Source: Pseudomonas nicosulfuronedens
Lineage (GTDB): Bacteria; Pseudomonadota; Gammaproteobacteria; Pseudomonadales; Pseudomonadaceae
NCBI RefSeq assembly: GCF_005877905.1
Contig: NZ_SWDV01000003.1
Coordinates: forward strand, 248,001 to 312,000
Length of the DNA: 64,000 bases
Reading direction: 5' to 3'
Part shown: positions 52,279-63,217 of the stretch, piece after piece
Layout of the letters: the number at the start of each line of letters is the position of its first letter
Numbering within the stretch: position 1 is the stretch's first letter
Made by a program: the position numbers and the translations under genes
The notes under the pieces: model-generated
Databases searched by the model: none
What the model was told of the DNA's origin: nothing
The model's input: only the letters and a program-made list of their open reading frames with translations

Positions 52279-53115
52279 ATGGCAGTCATAGGTCGGTTCA
52301 ATTCGTTGCAGGTGGCCAAGCACACCGATTTCGGTCTTTACCTGGATGGCGAGAGCCATGGCGAAATCCTGCTGCCCAAGCGCTACGTGCCGAAGAACGA
52401 ACCCACCGAAGTGGGCGACTGGCTCAACGTGTTCATCTATCTGGACAGCGAAGACCGCCTGATCGCCACCACCCAGAAGCCCAAGGTGCAGGTCGGCGGC
52501 TTCGCCAGCCTCAAGGTGGTGGAGGTCAACCGTGTCGGCCTGTTCCTCGACTGGGGCCTGCCCAAGGACCTGCTCCTGCCGCACTCCGAAGAGAAGCGCC
52601 CGCTGCAGGTTGGCGATTACTGCGTGGTTTACGTCTACCTCGACGAGCGCACCCGCCGTATCACCGCCACCGCGCGCCTGGACCGCTACCTGGATAACAC
52701 GCCGGCACGCTACAAGGCCGGCCAGCAGGTGGACCTGCTCGTCGTCGAGCGTACCGACCTGGGCTACAAGGCCATCATCGACGGCAAGCACTGGGGCCTG
52801 ATCCACAAGAACGAAGTCTTCAAGTTCATGCGCAATGGTCTGCGCGAGACCGGCTACATCAAGGAGATGCGTGCCGACGGCAAGATCAGCCTGAGCCTGC
52901 AACCGGCCGGCGCCGGTCTGTCCGACGCCCTCAGCGAGCAGATTCTCACTGCCTTGCGCGAAGCGGGTGGCACCCTGGCGCTCAGCGACAAGAGTCCGCC
53001 GGAACTCATCGCGCAGCAGTTTGGCGTCAGCAAGGGCAACTTCAAGAAGGCCATCGGCGGCCTGTTCAAGCAAGGCCTGATCGTCATCCACGACGATCGC
53101 ATCGACCTGGCCTGA
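52279..53115 (+). CDS. CvfB-like S1-domain RNA-binding protein
   Basis: The 278-residue protein has repeated S1-like beta barrels (FGLYLDGESHGEILLPKRYV, then VGLFLDWGLPKDLLLPHSEE, then a third with HWGLIHKNEVFKF). The C-terminal winged-helix domain ends QQFGVSKGNFKKAIGGLFKQGLI. This is the CvfB/YitL build. It probably binds RNA and acts in gene regulation; the target is unknown. The ATG at 52279 has the Shine-Dalgarno GAGGTAAG. Confidence 0.85.
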   Translation: MAVIGRFNSLQVAKHTDFGLYLDGESHGEILLPKRYVPKNEPTEVGDWLNVFIYLDSEDRLIATTQKPKVQVGGFASLKVVEVNRVGLFLDWGLPKDLLLPHSEEKRPLQVGDYCVVYVYLDERTRRITATARLDRYLDNTPARYKAGQQVDLLVVERTDLGYKAIIDGKHWGLIHKNEVFKFMRNGLRETGYIKEMRADGKISLSLQPAGAGLSDALSEQILTALREAGGTLALSDKSPPELIAQQFGVSKGNFKKAIGGLFKQGLIVIHDDRIDLA

Positions 53116-53134
53116 CGATCCACTCGCTGACGGC

Positions 53135-53548
53135 TCAGCCGCGCCCGCGAACGATGGACTCGGCCACCGCGCAACGCGGCTCGGCCGGGGCCAGCGAGCC
53201 CATGCGCTGCAGGTCGACTGGAGTGCCCGGTTCCGCTTTCAGCTGGCGGCGCAGGTCATCGAACACCCGGTCATGTTCCTTGCGAAAGCGCAGGACCGGC
53301 CCGCGACAGACCTGCAGGCCGTGGCGGCGCAGCAGGCGCGTGGCACTGCCGGCGAAGTTGAAGGCAAGGTCGCCGGGCAGGTCGAAGCCGTCGTTGAAGG
53401 GCTGGCCGTCGATCTCGCCATCCAGTTCGAACTTCACCAGGGCGTCGCGGCTGGCGGCGTTCTCCACCACGTAGCTCAAGCGGATGCGGTACTGCTGGCG
53501 GTCGAGGCCGGCGGTGGAGTGGATGGTGACCTGAGCGGGGACGGTCAT
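53135..53548 (-). CDS. Conserved hypothetical protein, DUF5064-like
   Basis: The 137-residue protein is beta-rich at its N-terminus (QYRIRLSYVVENAASRDALVKF over two strands; ELDGEIDGQPFNDGFDLPG) and helical later (RFRKEHDRVFDDLRRQL). It resembles Pseudomonas DUF5064 proteins, of unknown function; the family name is from memory. The start has a strong AGGAGG 5 nt before the ATG at 53548. Confidence 0.65.
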   Translation of the reverse strand: MTVPAQVTIHSTAGLDRQQYRIRLSYVVENAASRDALVKFELDGEIDGQPFNDGFDLPGDLAFNFAGSATRLLRRHGLQVCRGPVLRFRKEHDRVFDDLRRQLKAEPGTPVDLQRMGSLAPAEPRCAVAESIVRGRG

Positions 53549-53567
53549 TTTTCCTCCTGTAAAGCAG

Positions 53568-53594
53568 AAACCCGCGGCGGGGCTGCGGGTTTTT
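53568..53594. terminator. Hairpin between the ArcD-type gene and the DUF5064-like gene
   Basis: AACCCGC at the left pairs with GCGGGTT at the right, and TTTTT follows on the + strand. On the - strand, where both flanking genes lie, GCGGGTTTC follows the stem. It most likely ends the antiporter transcript, although the T-run is better on the + strand. Confidence 0.6.
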
Positions 53595-53604
53595 CGTATC
53601 GGGC

Positions 53605-55035
53605 TCAGAGGCTCAGTTGGCCCGAGTAGAGACCGTAGCTGGCGGCCAGTGTTGCGGCCAGCAGGACGGCAAGGATCAGCCATTCCGCCTTGCTGAAGAC
53701 ACGCTCGCCACGCTCGCGCTTGGCCATGATGAACAGCACCACACCCGGCGTATAGAGCAGTGCCGAGAGCAGCAGGTGGTCCATGCCGCCGGCATATACC
53801 AGCCAGAGGCTGTAGACCAGAGCGATGGCGCCGATCACCAGGTCCTTGCGGCGTGCCCGCAGCAGGCCTTCGTAGCCCTCGCCGCGCAGGCTGAGCAGCA
53901 CGGCGTAGCCGGCGGAGAACAGGTAGGGCAGCAGGGCCATGGAAGCGGCCAGGTACACCAGGCTGTGGTAGGTGCTGGCGGCGAACAGGGTGACGATGAG
54001 GAACACCTGCACCGTGGCGTTGCTCAGCCAGAGCGCGTTGACCGGTACGTCCTCCTCGCTCTCGCGAGCGAGGAACTTCGGCATGGTGTGATCCTGGGCG
54101 GCGGCGAACATGATCTCCGCGCTCAGCAGGATCCACGCCAGCAGCGCGCCGAACAGCGAGACGATCATCCCGGCGATGATCAGCACTGCGCCCCAGTGGC
54201 CCACCACGTGCTCCAGCACGTAGGCCATGGACGGGTTGGGCAGGCCGGCCAGTTGCGCCTGGTTCATCATGCCCATGGACAGCACGTTCACCAGCACCAG
54301 CAGCGCCATCACCGAGACGAAGCCGATTACCGTGGCGGTGCCGACATCGGAGCGTTTCTTCGCGTGTCCCGAATACAGGTTGGCGCCTTCGATGCCAATG
54401 AACACCCAGACGGTGATCAGCATCATGTTGCGCACCTGGCTCATTACGCTGTCGAAATCCACATGGCCGTGGCCCCAGAAATCGGCAGTGAACAGGTCCA
54501 TGTCGAACGCCACCAGGCCGATCAGGATGAACAGCACGATGGGCACGACCTTGGCGACCGTGGTGACCTGGTTGATGAAGGCCGCCTGCTTGATCCCGCG
54601 CAGGATCAGGAAGTGCAGGCTCCACAGCAGCAGGGACGAGCAGGCAAAGGCGATGAGGGTGTTGCCCTCGCCGAACACCGGGAAGAAGTAGCCCAGTGCG
54701 CTGAAGATCAGCACGAAGTAGCTGACGTTGCCCAGCATCGAGCTGATCCAGTAGCCCCAGGCCGAGTTGAAGCCGATGTAGTCGCCGAAGCCCGCCTTGG
54801 CATAGGCGTAGACGCCCGCGTCCAGTTCCGGCTTGCGCTGCGACAGGCTCTGGAAGACGAAGGCCAGCATCAGCATGCCGACGCCGCTGATCGCCCAGCC
54901 GATGAGCACCGCGCCAGGGCTGGCGCTCTGCGCGACGCCCTGAGGCAGCGAGAAGATGCCGCCGCCGATCATGGAGCCGACCACCAGGGCGGTGAGGGCG
55001 GCCAAGCCGAGTTTCTGGTTGGGCGATGTGGACAT
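53605..55035 (-). CDS. ArcD-type basic amino acid antiporter (APC family)
   Basis: The 476-residue protein has about 12-13 membrane segments and arginine/ornithine antiporter features (LVVGSMIGGGIFSLPQGVAQ, ELDAGVYAYAKAGFGDYIGF, FIGIEGANLYSGHAKKRSDVG). It probably exchanges arginine for ornithine or moves lysine. No arcABC genes adjoin it, so it is probably not the arginine deiminase operon copy. Strong Shine-Dalgarno AGGAGG. Confidence 0.85.
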   Translation of the reverse strand: MSTSPNQKLGLAALTALVVGSMIGGGIFSLPQGVAQSASPGAVLIGWAISGVGMLMLAFVFQSLSQRKPELDAGVYAYAKAGFGDYIGFNSAWGYWISSMLGNVSYFVLIFSALGYFFPVFGEGNTLIAFACSSLLLWSLHFLILRGIKQAAFINQVTTVAKVVPIVLFILIGLVAFDMDLFTADFWGHGHVDFDSVMSQVRNMMLITVWVFIGIEGANLYSGHAKKRSDVGTATVIGFVSVMALLVLVNVLSMGMMNQAQLAGLPNPSMAYVLEHVVGHWGAVLIIAGMIVSLFGALLAWILLSAEIMFAAAQDHTMPKFLARESEEDVPVNALWLSNATVQVFLIVTLFAASTYHSLVYLAASMALLPYLFSAGYAVLLSLRGEGYEGLLRARRKDLVIGAIALVYSLWLVYAGGMDHLLLSALLYTPGVVLFIMAKRERGERVFSKAEWLILAVLLAATLAASYGLYSGQLSL

Positions 55036-55226
55036 TTCCCAGCCTCCTGAAATGAGTGGACTCGGATAGTTTCGAATCCGCCCGGAGGCACTCGGCTGAC
55101 TTATATCAATAGCAAGCTAACGGTATCTGAATGTAACCTGAACAGGCTGCCTCATCGTTCATCGGCACGCAGGCTGCCCGCCGCGGGGTGTTCGAGCCAC
55201 GGAGTGCAGGTTCGCCTGGCAGCTCG

Positions 55227-55781
55227 CTACATCATGTGGCGGAAGCGGTTCCAGGCCTGCTCGATGGAGAGCCACCAGGCCGGCATGGCGCTGCCGAAGC
55301 CGGCGATCTCCAGGCGCGGGTGGTGGCGCACCACCATGTCCAGCACCGGTTCCTGTTCGGGCTTCACGTCGACGAAGAACACGTGGCGGCCTTCCTGCAG
55401 GTTGTCCTGGAAGCGGCGCACGTCACCACTGGGGCGCTGCAGGCCGAAGAAGCTGCTTTCCCACAGGCTGAAGCCCAGCAGCACCGCGGCGAGGAACACC
55501 ACGGGAATCCAGCCTGCCGCTGTCTGCGTCCAGCCGCTCAGGTAGCCGACCACGAGTACCAGCACAGCCAGCGCGGCGCCAATCATCAGGCCGATCTTGC
55601 CCCAGTGCACCACGTCCTTCTTCATCATCGAGGGCACTTCGTGGAGGCGGTGCTCCTCCAGTTCTGCGTCACTGTCGCTCAGTACATGCATCTGCTCGAT
55701 GCCGATACCGCTTTCGGAAAGCTCCTGCTCGACCTGTTCCAGGTCGTCCAGGTTGTCGCTGATGTAGTAGTGCCTGTTCAT
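55227..55781 (-). CDS. Conserved inner-membrane protein of unknown function
   Basis: The 184-residue protein has an N-terminal soluble alpha/beta segment (HYYISDNLDDLEQVEQELSE, HVLSDSDAELEEHRL). Two membrane helices follow (about 78-97 and 103-122), then a C-terminal domain (HVFFVDVKPEQEPVLDMVVRHHP). The shape resembles general-stress 17M-like domains attached to a membrane pair. The Shine-Dalgarno GAGAGG precedes ATG 55781. Confidence 0.65.
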   Translation of the reverse strand: MNRHYYISDNLDDLEQVEQELSESGIGIEQMHVLSDSDAELEEHRLHEVPSMMKKDVVHWGKIGLMIGAALAVLVLVVGYLSGWTQTAAGWIPVVFLAAVLLGFSLWESSFFGLQRPSGDVRRFQDNLQEGRHVFFVDVKPEQEPVLDMVVRHHPRLEIAGFGSAMPAWWLSIEQAWNRFRHMM

Positions 55782-56023
55782 GACGAACCTCTCGCCCCCG
55801 GCATGAAGGATCCCCCAGGGTCTCGACGCCATCTGCCGCGCGCCTGGGCAGCATTCGACCGCGCTCGTTGGTTTTCGCCAGCACAGATCAGCCTAACACC
55901 CTGGCGGTCCGGTCGACGTGGCGCTGCCAGGCGGTCGTGGACTTGCCAGACCGGCCAGGGCGGCAGAGGATGCAGCTCTCATTGGAAGCATGCCGCTTTC
56001 ACGCAACGGCGAACGAGGCCGAG

Positions 56024-56563
56024 ATGATCCGCGAGATTCTCAAGATGGGCGACGAGCGCCTGCTGCGCATCGCCCCACCGGTGCCCGAGTCGATGATCGG
56101 CAGCGCCGAGCTGAGCCAACTGATCGACGACATGTTCGAGACCATGCACCACGTCGGCGGCGTCGGCCTGGCCGCGCCGCAGATCGGCGTCGACCTGCAG
56201 TTGGTGATTTTCGGCTTCGAGCGCAGCGAGCGCTATCCGGACGCGCCGGCGGTACCGCCGACCATCCTGCTCAACCCGGTGATCACGCCCATTGGCGAAG
56301 AGCTGGAGGAGGGCTGGGAAGGCTGTCTCTCGGTGCCGGGCCTGCGCGGCGTGGTGAATCGCCACCAGCGCATTCGCTACCAGGGTGTCGATCCACAGGG
56401 TCAGCCCATCGATCGCACCGTGGAAGGCTTCCACGCCCGTGTGGTGCAGCACGAGTGCGACCACCTGATCGGCCGCCTGTACCCGTCGCGCATCACCGAC
56501 TTCAGCAAGTTCGGCTTTACCGAGGTGCTGTTCCCGGGGCTCGATCCGGCTGCGGATGACTGA
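56024..56563 (+). CDS. def: Peptide deformylase (extra copy type)
   Basis: The enzyme removes the formyl group from new proteins. All three motifs are intact in its 179 residues: GVGLAAPQ (46-53), EGCLSVPG (99-106, metal ligand C101) and QHECDHL (142-148, ligands H143 and H147, catalytic E144). The context lacks fmt, rsmB and trkA, so this is likely not the main def locus of Pseudomonas. The ATG at 56024 begins [10 protein letters not shown]; the open frame to 55868 is not coding-like. Confidence 0.92.
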   Translation: MIREILKMGDERLLRIAPPVPESMIGSAELSQLIDDMFETMHHVGGVGLAAPQIGVDLQLVIFGFERSERYPDAPAVPPTILLNPVITPIGEELEEGWEGCLSVPGLRGVVNRHQRIRYQGVDPQGQPIDRTVEGFHARVVQHECDHLIGRLYPSRITDFSKFGFTEVLFPGLDPAADD

Positions 56564-56585
56564 TCCGTATTGCGGTCTTTCCCTG

Positions 56586-56609
56586 TAGGAGCGGGCCATG
56601 CCCGCGATC
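56586..56609. repeat. Single arm of a TAGGAGCG-type repeat
   Basis: TAGGAGCGGGCCATGCCCGCGA resembles one arm of the palindromes at 52117 and 60611. No matching second arm follows, so this copy is solitary. It sits between the convergent def and hexR genes. Confidence 0.5.
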
Positions 56610-56651
56610 GCGCGCGTGGCGCTCTCCTGCAGGCTTGTTGCCTTGTCTGGC

Positions 56652-57509
56652 TCAGCTTTCCTCATCGAGCTGGTAGCGTGTCGGTACCAGGCTCTCCTTG
56701 ATCTTGCGCAGGTGCGGCTGGAAGTCCACGCCACGGCGCAGGGTCACGCCGGTGGCGAGCACATCGAGCACAGTCAGCTGGATGATCCGCGAGGTCATCG
56801 GCATATAGATGTCGGTGTCCTCGGGCAGCGGAATGTCCAGGCTCAGGGTGCTGGCGCGGGCCAGCGGCGAGTCGGCGGCGGTCAGGCCCAGCACCGAAGC
56901 GCCGTTCTGTCGCGCCAGGTGCGCTACGTCCACCAGCTCTCGGGTGCGCCCGGTGTAGGAAATCACCACGAACAGGTCGCCGGTGTGCGCCACCGAGGCG
57001 ATCATCCGCTGCATCAGCACATCACTCTGCGCTGAGACCGCCAGGTTGAAGCGGAAGAACTTGTGCTGCGCGTCCAGCGCCACGGAGCTGGAGGCGCCGA
57101 GGCCGAAGAAGTGGATCTGCCGGGCCTGGATCAGCAGGTCCACGGCACGGTCGATCAGCTTTGGGTCGAGCAGCTTGTGGGCGCTGTCCAGCGAGGCGAT
57201 GGTGCTGCTGAAAATCTTCCGTGTGTAGGCTTCGGGGCCGTCGTCGGCAGCGACCGCCTGGGTCACGAAGGCCGCGCCACTGGCCAGGCTCTGGGCCAGC
57301 TGGATCTTCAATTCCGGGTAGCCGCTCATGCCGAAGGAGCGGCAGAAGCGGTTCACCGTCGGTTCGCTGACGCTGGACGCCTGGGCCAGCGCGGCGATGC
57401 TGAAGCGCGTGGCCTGCTGAGGGTCGCGCAGGATCACCTCGGCGACCTTGCGCTCGGCCTTGTTCAGCTCTTCCAGACGGCTCTGGATCTGCTCCAGCAG
57501 GTTTTTCAT
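56652..57509 (-). CDS. hexR: Transcriptional repressor HexR
   Basis: HexR (RpiR family) represses zwf-pgl-eda and other glucose genes and is released by KDPG. Its 285 residues have an N-terminal helix-turn-helix ([25 protein letters not shown], in two helices; residues about 37-62) and a C-terminal SIS sugar-phosphate domain ([36 protein letters not shown]). It is divergent from zwf across a 186-bp region with operator-like dyads. Shine-Dalgarno AAGGAG. Confidence 0.95.
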   Translation of the reverse strand: MKNLLEQIQSRLEELNKAERKVAEVILRDPQQATRFSIAALAQASSVSEPTVNRFCRSFGMSGYPELKIQLAQSLASGAAFVTQAVAADDGPEAYTRKIFSSTIASLDSAHKLLDPKLIDRAVDLLIQARQIHFFGLGASSSVALDAQHKFFRFNLAVSAQSDVLMQRMIASVAHTGDLFVVISYTGRTRELVDVAHLARQNGASVLGLTAADSPLARASTLSLDIPLPEDTDIYMPMTSRIIQLTVLDVLATGVTLRRGVDFQPHLRKIKESLVPTRYQLDEES

Positions 57510-57617
57510 CCGTGCTCCTTGGGCAATCGACGGTTGGCCGGGTGGGTGCGGCCAGCGGCGCTATCCTAACGTCAGGCCGGCAGTCGACCAACAACGGCGC
57601 GAAGCGGTAAAAATATG

Positions 57618-57633
57618 TTGTTTAATTACTACA
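57618..57633. promoter_or_regulatory. Probable HexR operator
   Basis: TTGTTTAATTACTACA is close to the described HexR site TTGT-N8-ACAA (half-sites TTGT and TACA around an AT-rich centre). It lies between hexR and zwf, where HexR would control both. Confidence 0.6.
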
Positions 57634-57680
57634 TATTTGTCTTAATGCCGGCGTAGAAGGCTAACTATCGTTCAAAATTT

Positions 57681-57692
57681 GGTTGGTAACAA
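57681..57692. promoter_or_regulatory. Second dyad GTTGGTAACAAC at the zwf start
   Basis: GTTG and CAAC flank GTAA in a near-perfect dyad directly upstream of the zwf ATG, overlapping its ribosome site. It could be a secondary HexR contact; this is a guess from symmetry. Confidence 0.35.
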
Positions 57693-57695
57693 CAA

Positions 57696-59165
57696 ATGCC
57701 TGAAGTCCGCGTTCTGCCCTGCACCCTCGCACTATTCGGCGCCCTGGGTGATCTCGCCCTGCGCAAGCTGCTGCCGGCGCTCTACCAGCTCGACCGCGAA
57801 GACCTGCTGCACCGCGATACCCGCATTCTCGCCCTGGCCCGCGACGACGGTGCCAGCGAAGAGCCCCTGGCGACCATCGAGCGCCGTCTGCGCCAGGCCG
57901 TGCCGGCGAAGGAATGGGACGAAGCCGTCTGGGCCCGCTTCCAGTCGCGTCTGTACCACCTGAGCATGGATTTCCTCGACGCCGGCTCCTACCAGGCGCT
58001 GGCCGAGTTGGTGGGCGAGGAGAAGACCCTGGTCGCCTACTTCGCCACCGCCGCCTCGGTGTTCGGTGGCATCTGCGAGAACCTTGCCGCCGCCGGCCTG
58101 GCCGAGCGCACCCGGGTGGTCCTGGAGAAGCCCATCGGTCATGACCTGGAGTCGTCCCGCGCGGTGAACGACGCGGTGGCGCGTTTCTTCCCGGAAAACC
58201 GCATCTATCGGATCGACCACTACCTGGGCAAGGAGACAGTGCAGAACCTCATCGCACTGCGCTTCGCCAACAGTCTGTTCGAGACCCAGTGGAACCAGAA
58301 CCACATCTCCCACGTGGAAATCACCGTGGCCGAGAAAGTCGGCATCGAAGGCCGCTGGGGCTACTTCGACAAGGCCGGCCAACTGCGCGACATGGTGCAG
58401 AACCACCTGCTGCAACTGCTCTGCCTGATCGCCATGGACCCGCCAGCGGACCTCACCGCCGACAGCATCCGCGACGAGAAGGTGAAGGTGCTGCGCGCCC
58501 TGGAACCCATCGCTCCCGAGCAACTGGCGACCCGTGTGGTGCGTGGCCAATACACCGCCGGCTACATCGACGGCAAGGCGGTACCCGGCTACCTCTCCGA
58601 GGAAAACGCCAACCCCAACAGCGATGCCGAGACCTTTGTCGCGTTGCGCGTGGACATCCGCAACTGGCGCTGGTCCGGCGTGCCGTTCTACCTGCGCACC
58701 GGCAAACGCATGCCGCAGAAGCATTCGCAGATCGTCATTCACTTCAAGGAACCGCCGCACTACATCTTCGCCCCGGAACAGCGTTCGCTGATCAGCAACC
58801 GGCTGATCATCCGCCTGCAGCCGGACGAGGGTATTGCCTTGCAGGTGATGACCAAGGACCAGGGCCTGGGCAAGGGCATGCAACTGCGCACCGGCCCGCT
58901 GCAACTGAATTTCTCCGAAACCTTCCAGACCGCCCGGACGCCGGATGCCTACGAGCGACTGTTGCTGGAAGTCACGCAGGGCAACCAGAACCTGTTCGTC
59001 CGCAAGGATGAGATCGAGGCCGCCTGGAAGTGGTGCGACGGCCTGATCGACGGCTGGGGGCGCCTGGGCGAAGAGCCCAAGCCCTATCCGGCCGGAAGCT
59101 GGGGACCGCAGGCCTCGGTTGCCCTGATCGCACGCGACGGGAGGGACTGGTATGGCGATCTTTGA
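57696..59165 (+). CDS. zwf: Glucose-6-phosphate 1-dehydrogenase
   Basis: Zwf oxidises glucose 6-phosphate to 6-phosphogluconolactone, feeding the Entner-Doudoroff and pentose phosphate routes. The 489-residue enzyme has the coenzyme loop [11 protein letters not shown] and the active-site signature [21 protein letters not shown] rather than the textbook FGASGDLA is the same as in P. aeruginosa Zwf as I recall it. The ATG at 57696 has no strong Shine-Dalgarno. It overlaps pgl by 14 bp. Confidence 0.97.
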   Translation: MPEVRVLPCTLALFGALGDLALRKLLPALYQLDREDLLHRDTRILALARDDGASEEPLATIERRLRQAVPAKEWDEAVWARFQSRLYHLSMDFLDAGSYQALAELVGEEKTLVAYFATAASVFGGICENLAAAGLAERTRVVLEKPIGHDLESSRAVNDAVARFFPENRIYRIDHYLGKETVQNLIALRFANSLFETQWNQNHISHVEITVAEKVGIEGRWGYFDKAGQLRDMVQNHLLQLLCLIAMDPPADLTADSIRDEKVKVLRALEPIAPEQLATRVVRGQYTAGYIDGKAVPGYLSEENANPNSDAETFVALRVDIRNWRWSGVPFYLRTGKRMPQKHSQIVIHFKEPPHYIFAPEQRSLISNRLIIRLQPDEGIALQVMTKDQGLGKGMQLRTGPLQLNFSETFQTARTPDAYERLLLEVTQGNQNLFVRKDEIEAAWKWCDGLIDGWGRLGEEPKPYPAGSWGPQASVALIARDGRDWYGDL

Positions 59166-59868
59166 ACCCAAACTGGCTGAAGGCATGGCCTGGAAGACCT
59201 GGAACAACGCCGCCGAACAGGCCCGCGGTCTGGCTGAAACGGTGGCCGATGCGCTGCGCGAAGCGCTCATCGAGCGCGGCCGCGCGCTGCTGGTGGTATC
59301 CGGCGGACGCAGTCCGGTGGCTTTCCTCGAAGCCCTGAGCGGCGCGGTGCTGGACTGGTCGAAAGTGGCCGTCAGCCTCGCCGACGAGCGCTGGGTACCC
59401 GAGTCGCATCCGGACAGCAATGCCGGTCTGTTGCGCCGTCACCTGTTGAAGGGCGCGGCGGCCAAGGCGCAGTTCATCGGCATCTACCAGCCAGCGGCCA
59501 GCCTGGAAGAGGCGGCCGAGAAGGCCGATCGCTATCTGCATGAACTGATCCTGCCCATCGATGTGCTGGTGCTGGGCATGGGCGACGACGGCCACACGGC
59601 CTCGCTGTTCCCCGGCAGCACCAATCTGGTCGAGGCGCTCGACCCGGCCGGCACACGTCGTTGCCTGCCGATGTGGGCACCGACGGTGCCACACCAACGC
59701 CTGACCCTGACCCGCGCCGTGCTGCAAGGGGCACGGGTGCAGATCCTGGCTATCCAGGGCGAGTCCAAGCTGGCCACCCTGAGTCAGGCGCTCAGCGACA
59801 ACGACGACCAGCGCATGCCGATCAATGCGTTCCTGCGTTCGCCTCTTTCGATCCACTGGTGCCCCTGA
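59152..59868 (+). CDS. pgl: 6-Phosphogluconolactonase
   Basis: Pgl hydrolyses 6-phosphogluconolactone to 6-phosphogluconate. It has 238 residues with the family motifs [31 protein letters not shown] and [16 protein letters not shown]. It starts inside the end of zwf, with GGGAGGG as Shine-Dalgarno, so the two are co-translated. Confidence 0.95.
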   Translation: MAIFEPKLAEGMAWKTWNNAAEQARGLAETVADALREALIERGRALLVVSGGRSPVAFLEALSGAVLDWSKVAVSLADERWVPESHPDSNAGLLRRHLLKGAAAKAQFIGIYQPAASLEEAAEKADRYLHELILPIDVLVLGMGDDGHTASLFPGSTNLVEALDPAGTRRCLPMWAPTVPHQRLTLTRAVLQGARVQILAIQGESKLATLSQALSDNDDQRMPINAFLRSPLSIHWCP

Positions 59869-59885
59869 GGCACGGAGTTACCGCA

Positions 59886-60533
59886 ATGTCTGAACAACAC
59901 ATCCAGCAGATCGATGCCCTTGCGCAGCGTGCGCGCATCCTGCCGGTGATCACCATCGACCGCGAGGCGGACATCCTGCCCATGGCGGATGCCCTGGCAG
60001 CCGGCGGCATCACCGTTCTGGAAGTGACCTTGCGGACATCGCTGGGCCTCACCGCGATTCGTCAATTGAGCGAGCAGCGCCCGGAGCTGATCGTCGGCGC
60101 CGGCACGGTGCTCGACCCGGAAACCTTCGCCCAGGCGGAAGAGGCGGGGGCGAAATTCATCGTCACCCCCGGTTGCACCGACGAACTGCTGCAGTACGCC
60201 GTGACTCGCCCGGTGCCGCTGCTGCCTGGCGTGGCTACCGCTTCGGAAATCATGGCGGCATACCGTCATGGCCTGCGCCGCTTCAAGCTGTTCCCGGCGA
60301 AGGTCGCCGGCGGCGTGGAGGCGCTCAAGGCGTTTGGCGGGCCGTTCCCGGACATCCGTTTCTGCCCCACGGGTGGTGTCGGTCCGGACAACCTGAATGA
60401 CTATTACCGGCTGGCCAACGTGATGTGCGTGGGCGGTAGCTGGATGCTGCCCAAGGCCGCCATCGACAGTGGCGACTGGGCCACGGTCGAGCGCCTGAGC
60501 CGCGAGGCGCTGGCGCTGTTGGACACACACTGA
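59886..60533 (+). CDS. eda: KDPG aldolase (2-dehydro-3-deoxy-phosphogluconate aldolase)
   Basis: Eda splits KDPG to pyruvate and glyceraldehyde 3-phosphate. In 215 residues it shows the catalytic Glu region (VLEVTLRT), the Schiff-base Lys in RRFKLFPAK, and phosphate binding in CPTGGVG. It starts 17 bp after pgl. The ATG at 59886 begins MSEQHIQQ; the upstream frame overlaps pgl and is rejected. A terminator follows. Confidence 0.96.
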   Translation: MSEQHIQQIDALAQRARILPVITIDREADILPMADALAAGGITVLEVTLRTSLGLTAIRQLSEQRPELIVGAGTVLDPETFAQAEEAGAKFIVTPGCTDELLQYAVTRPVPLLPGVATASEIMAAYRHGLRRFKLFPAKVAGGVEALKAFGGPFPDIRFCPTGGVGPDNLNDYYRLANVMCVGGSWMLPKAAIDSGDWATVERLSREALALLDTH

Positions 60534-60553
60534 GCTGTCCTGGATTTGGACGT

Positions 60554-60578
60554 GCCCGGCCTTGAGCCGGGCTTTTTT
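60554..60578 (+). terminator. Intrinsic terminator of zwf-pgl-eda
   Basis: GCCCGGC and GCCGGGC form a strong stem around CTTGA, followed by TTTTTT. It is 20 bp past the eda stop. Confidence 0.9.
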
Positions 60579-60610
60579 ATGGGAGTTGGCTTTGTACCGG
60601 GTGCTCTTCG

Positions 60611-60679
60611 TAGGAGCGAGCTTGCTCGCGAAACTGCAAGGCACGGTGCAATGCCGTTCGCGAGCAAGCTCGCTCCTAC
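60611..60679. repeat. TAGGAGCGAGCTTGCTCGCGAA palindrome
   Basis: TAGGAGCGAGCTTGCTCGCG and its exact complement CGCGAGCAAGCTCGCTCCTA flank a 29-bp spacer. It belongs to the same family as 52117-52193, and lies between convergent genes. Confidence 0.88.
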
Positions 60680-60717
60680 AGGGGACGGAAGCGCCGGAGC
60701 GGCCGAGCCGATCTCAG

Positions 60718-62550
<1,833 letters not shown>

Positions 62551-62570
62551 GATGGCTCTCGGGTTGTGTC

Positions 62571-62593
62571 GGCGAGCCCGTCCTAGGCTCGCC
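62571..62593 (-). other. Stem-loop between ppiA and the ABC exporter gene
   Basis: GGCGAGCC and GGCTCGCC pair across 7 nt. No U-run follows on the - strand, so this is a hairpin of unknown effect rather than a clear terminator. Confidence 0.5.
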
Positions 62594-62627
62594 TTGAATG
62601 GCCTCCGTCAGCCGTGGTTCCGCAGAA

Positions 62628-63194
62628 TCACAGACGCTTGGCGGAGAGGATGACCACCGGGGTGGTCGGTACGTCCTGGAACATGCCGCGATTACCGGTC
62701 TTCACGCCGGCGATCTGGTCGACCACGCCCATGCCGCGCACGACCTTGCCGAATACCGCGTAGCCGAAGTCGCGGGCGCCGTGGTTGAGGAAGTCGTTGC
62801 CGGTCAGGTTGATGAAGAACTGGCTGGTGGCGGAGTTCACGTCGCTGGTGCGTGCCATGGCCAGGGTGCCGCGCTCGTTGAGCAGGCCGTTGTCGGCCTC
62901 GTTCTTGATCGGTGCCTGGGTGTCCTTCTCCTTCATGGCCTCGGTGAAACCGCCGCCCTGGATCATGAAGTTGGGGATCACGCGGTGGAAGATGGTTCCG
63001 TTGTAGAAGCCACTGTCGACGTAGGACAGGTAGTTCTTCACGGAAATCGGTGCTTTGTCGGCGTACAGCTCGATTTCGATTTCACCCGAGGTGGTAGACA
63101 GCAGCACATGCGGGTTCTTGCTGTCGGCGGCGAAGACCGAGCCGGCCAGGACCAGGGAGCAGGCAGCGAGCAGGAAGCGTTTGAACAGGGTCAT
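62628..63194 (-). CDS. ppiA: Periplasmic peptidyl-prolyl isomerase A (cyclophilin)
   Basis: PpiA speeds cis-trans isomerisation of prolyl bonds in the periplasm. Its 188 residues show a signal peptide ending FAAD and the cyclophilin core ([33 protein letters not shown]). The typical tryptophan near the C-terminus is absent, as in other bacterial PpiA. The ATG at 63194 begins [12 protein letters not shown]. Confidence 0.93.
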   Translation of the reverse strand: MTLFKRFLLAACSLVLAGSVFAADSKNPHVLLSTTSGEIEIELYADKAPISVKNYLSYVDSGFYNGTIFHRVIPNFMIQGGGFTEAMKEKDTQAPIKNEADNGLLNERGTLAMARTSDVNSATSQFFINLTGNDFLNHGARDFGYAVFGKVVRGMGVVDQIAGVKTGNRGMFQDVPTTPVVILSAKRL

Positions 63195-63217
63195 TTGGCG
63201 GATGTTTCCTGAAGGTT

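Noticed and set aside
53605..55035. Arginine deiminase operon
   Set aside because: An ArcD-type antiporter is present but arcA, arcB and arcC are not in the window.
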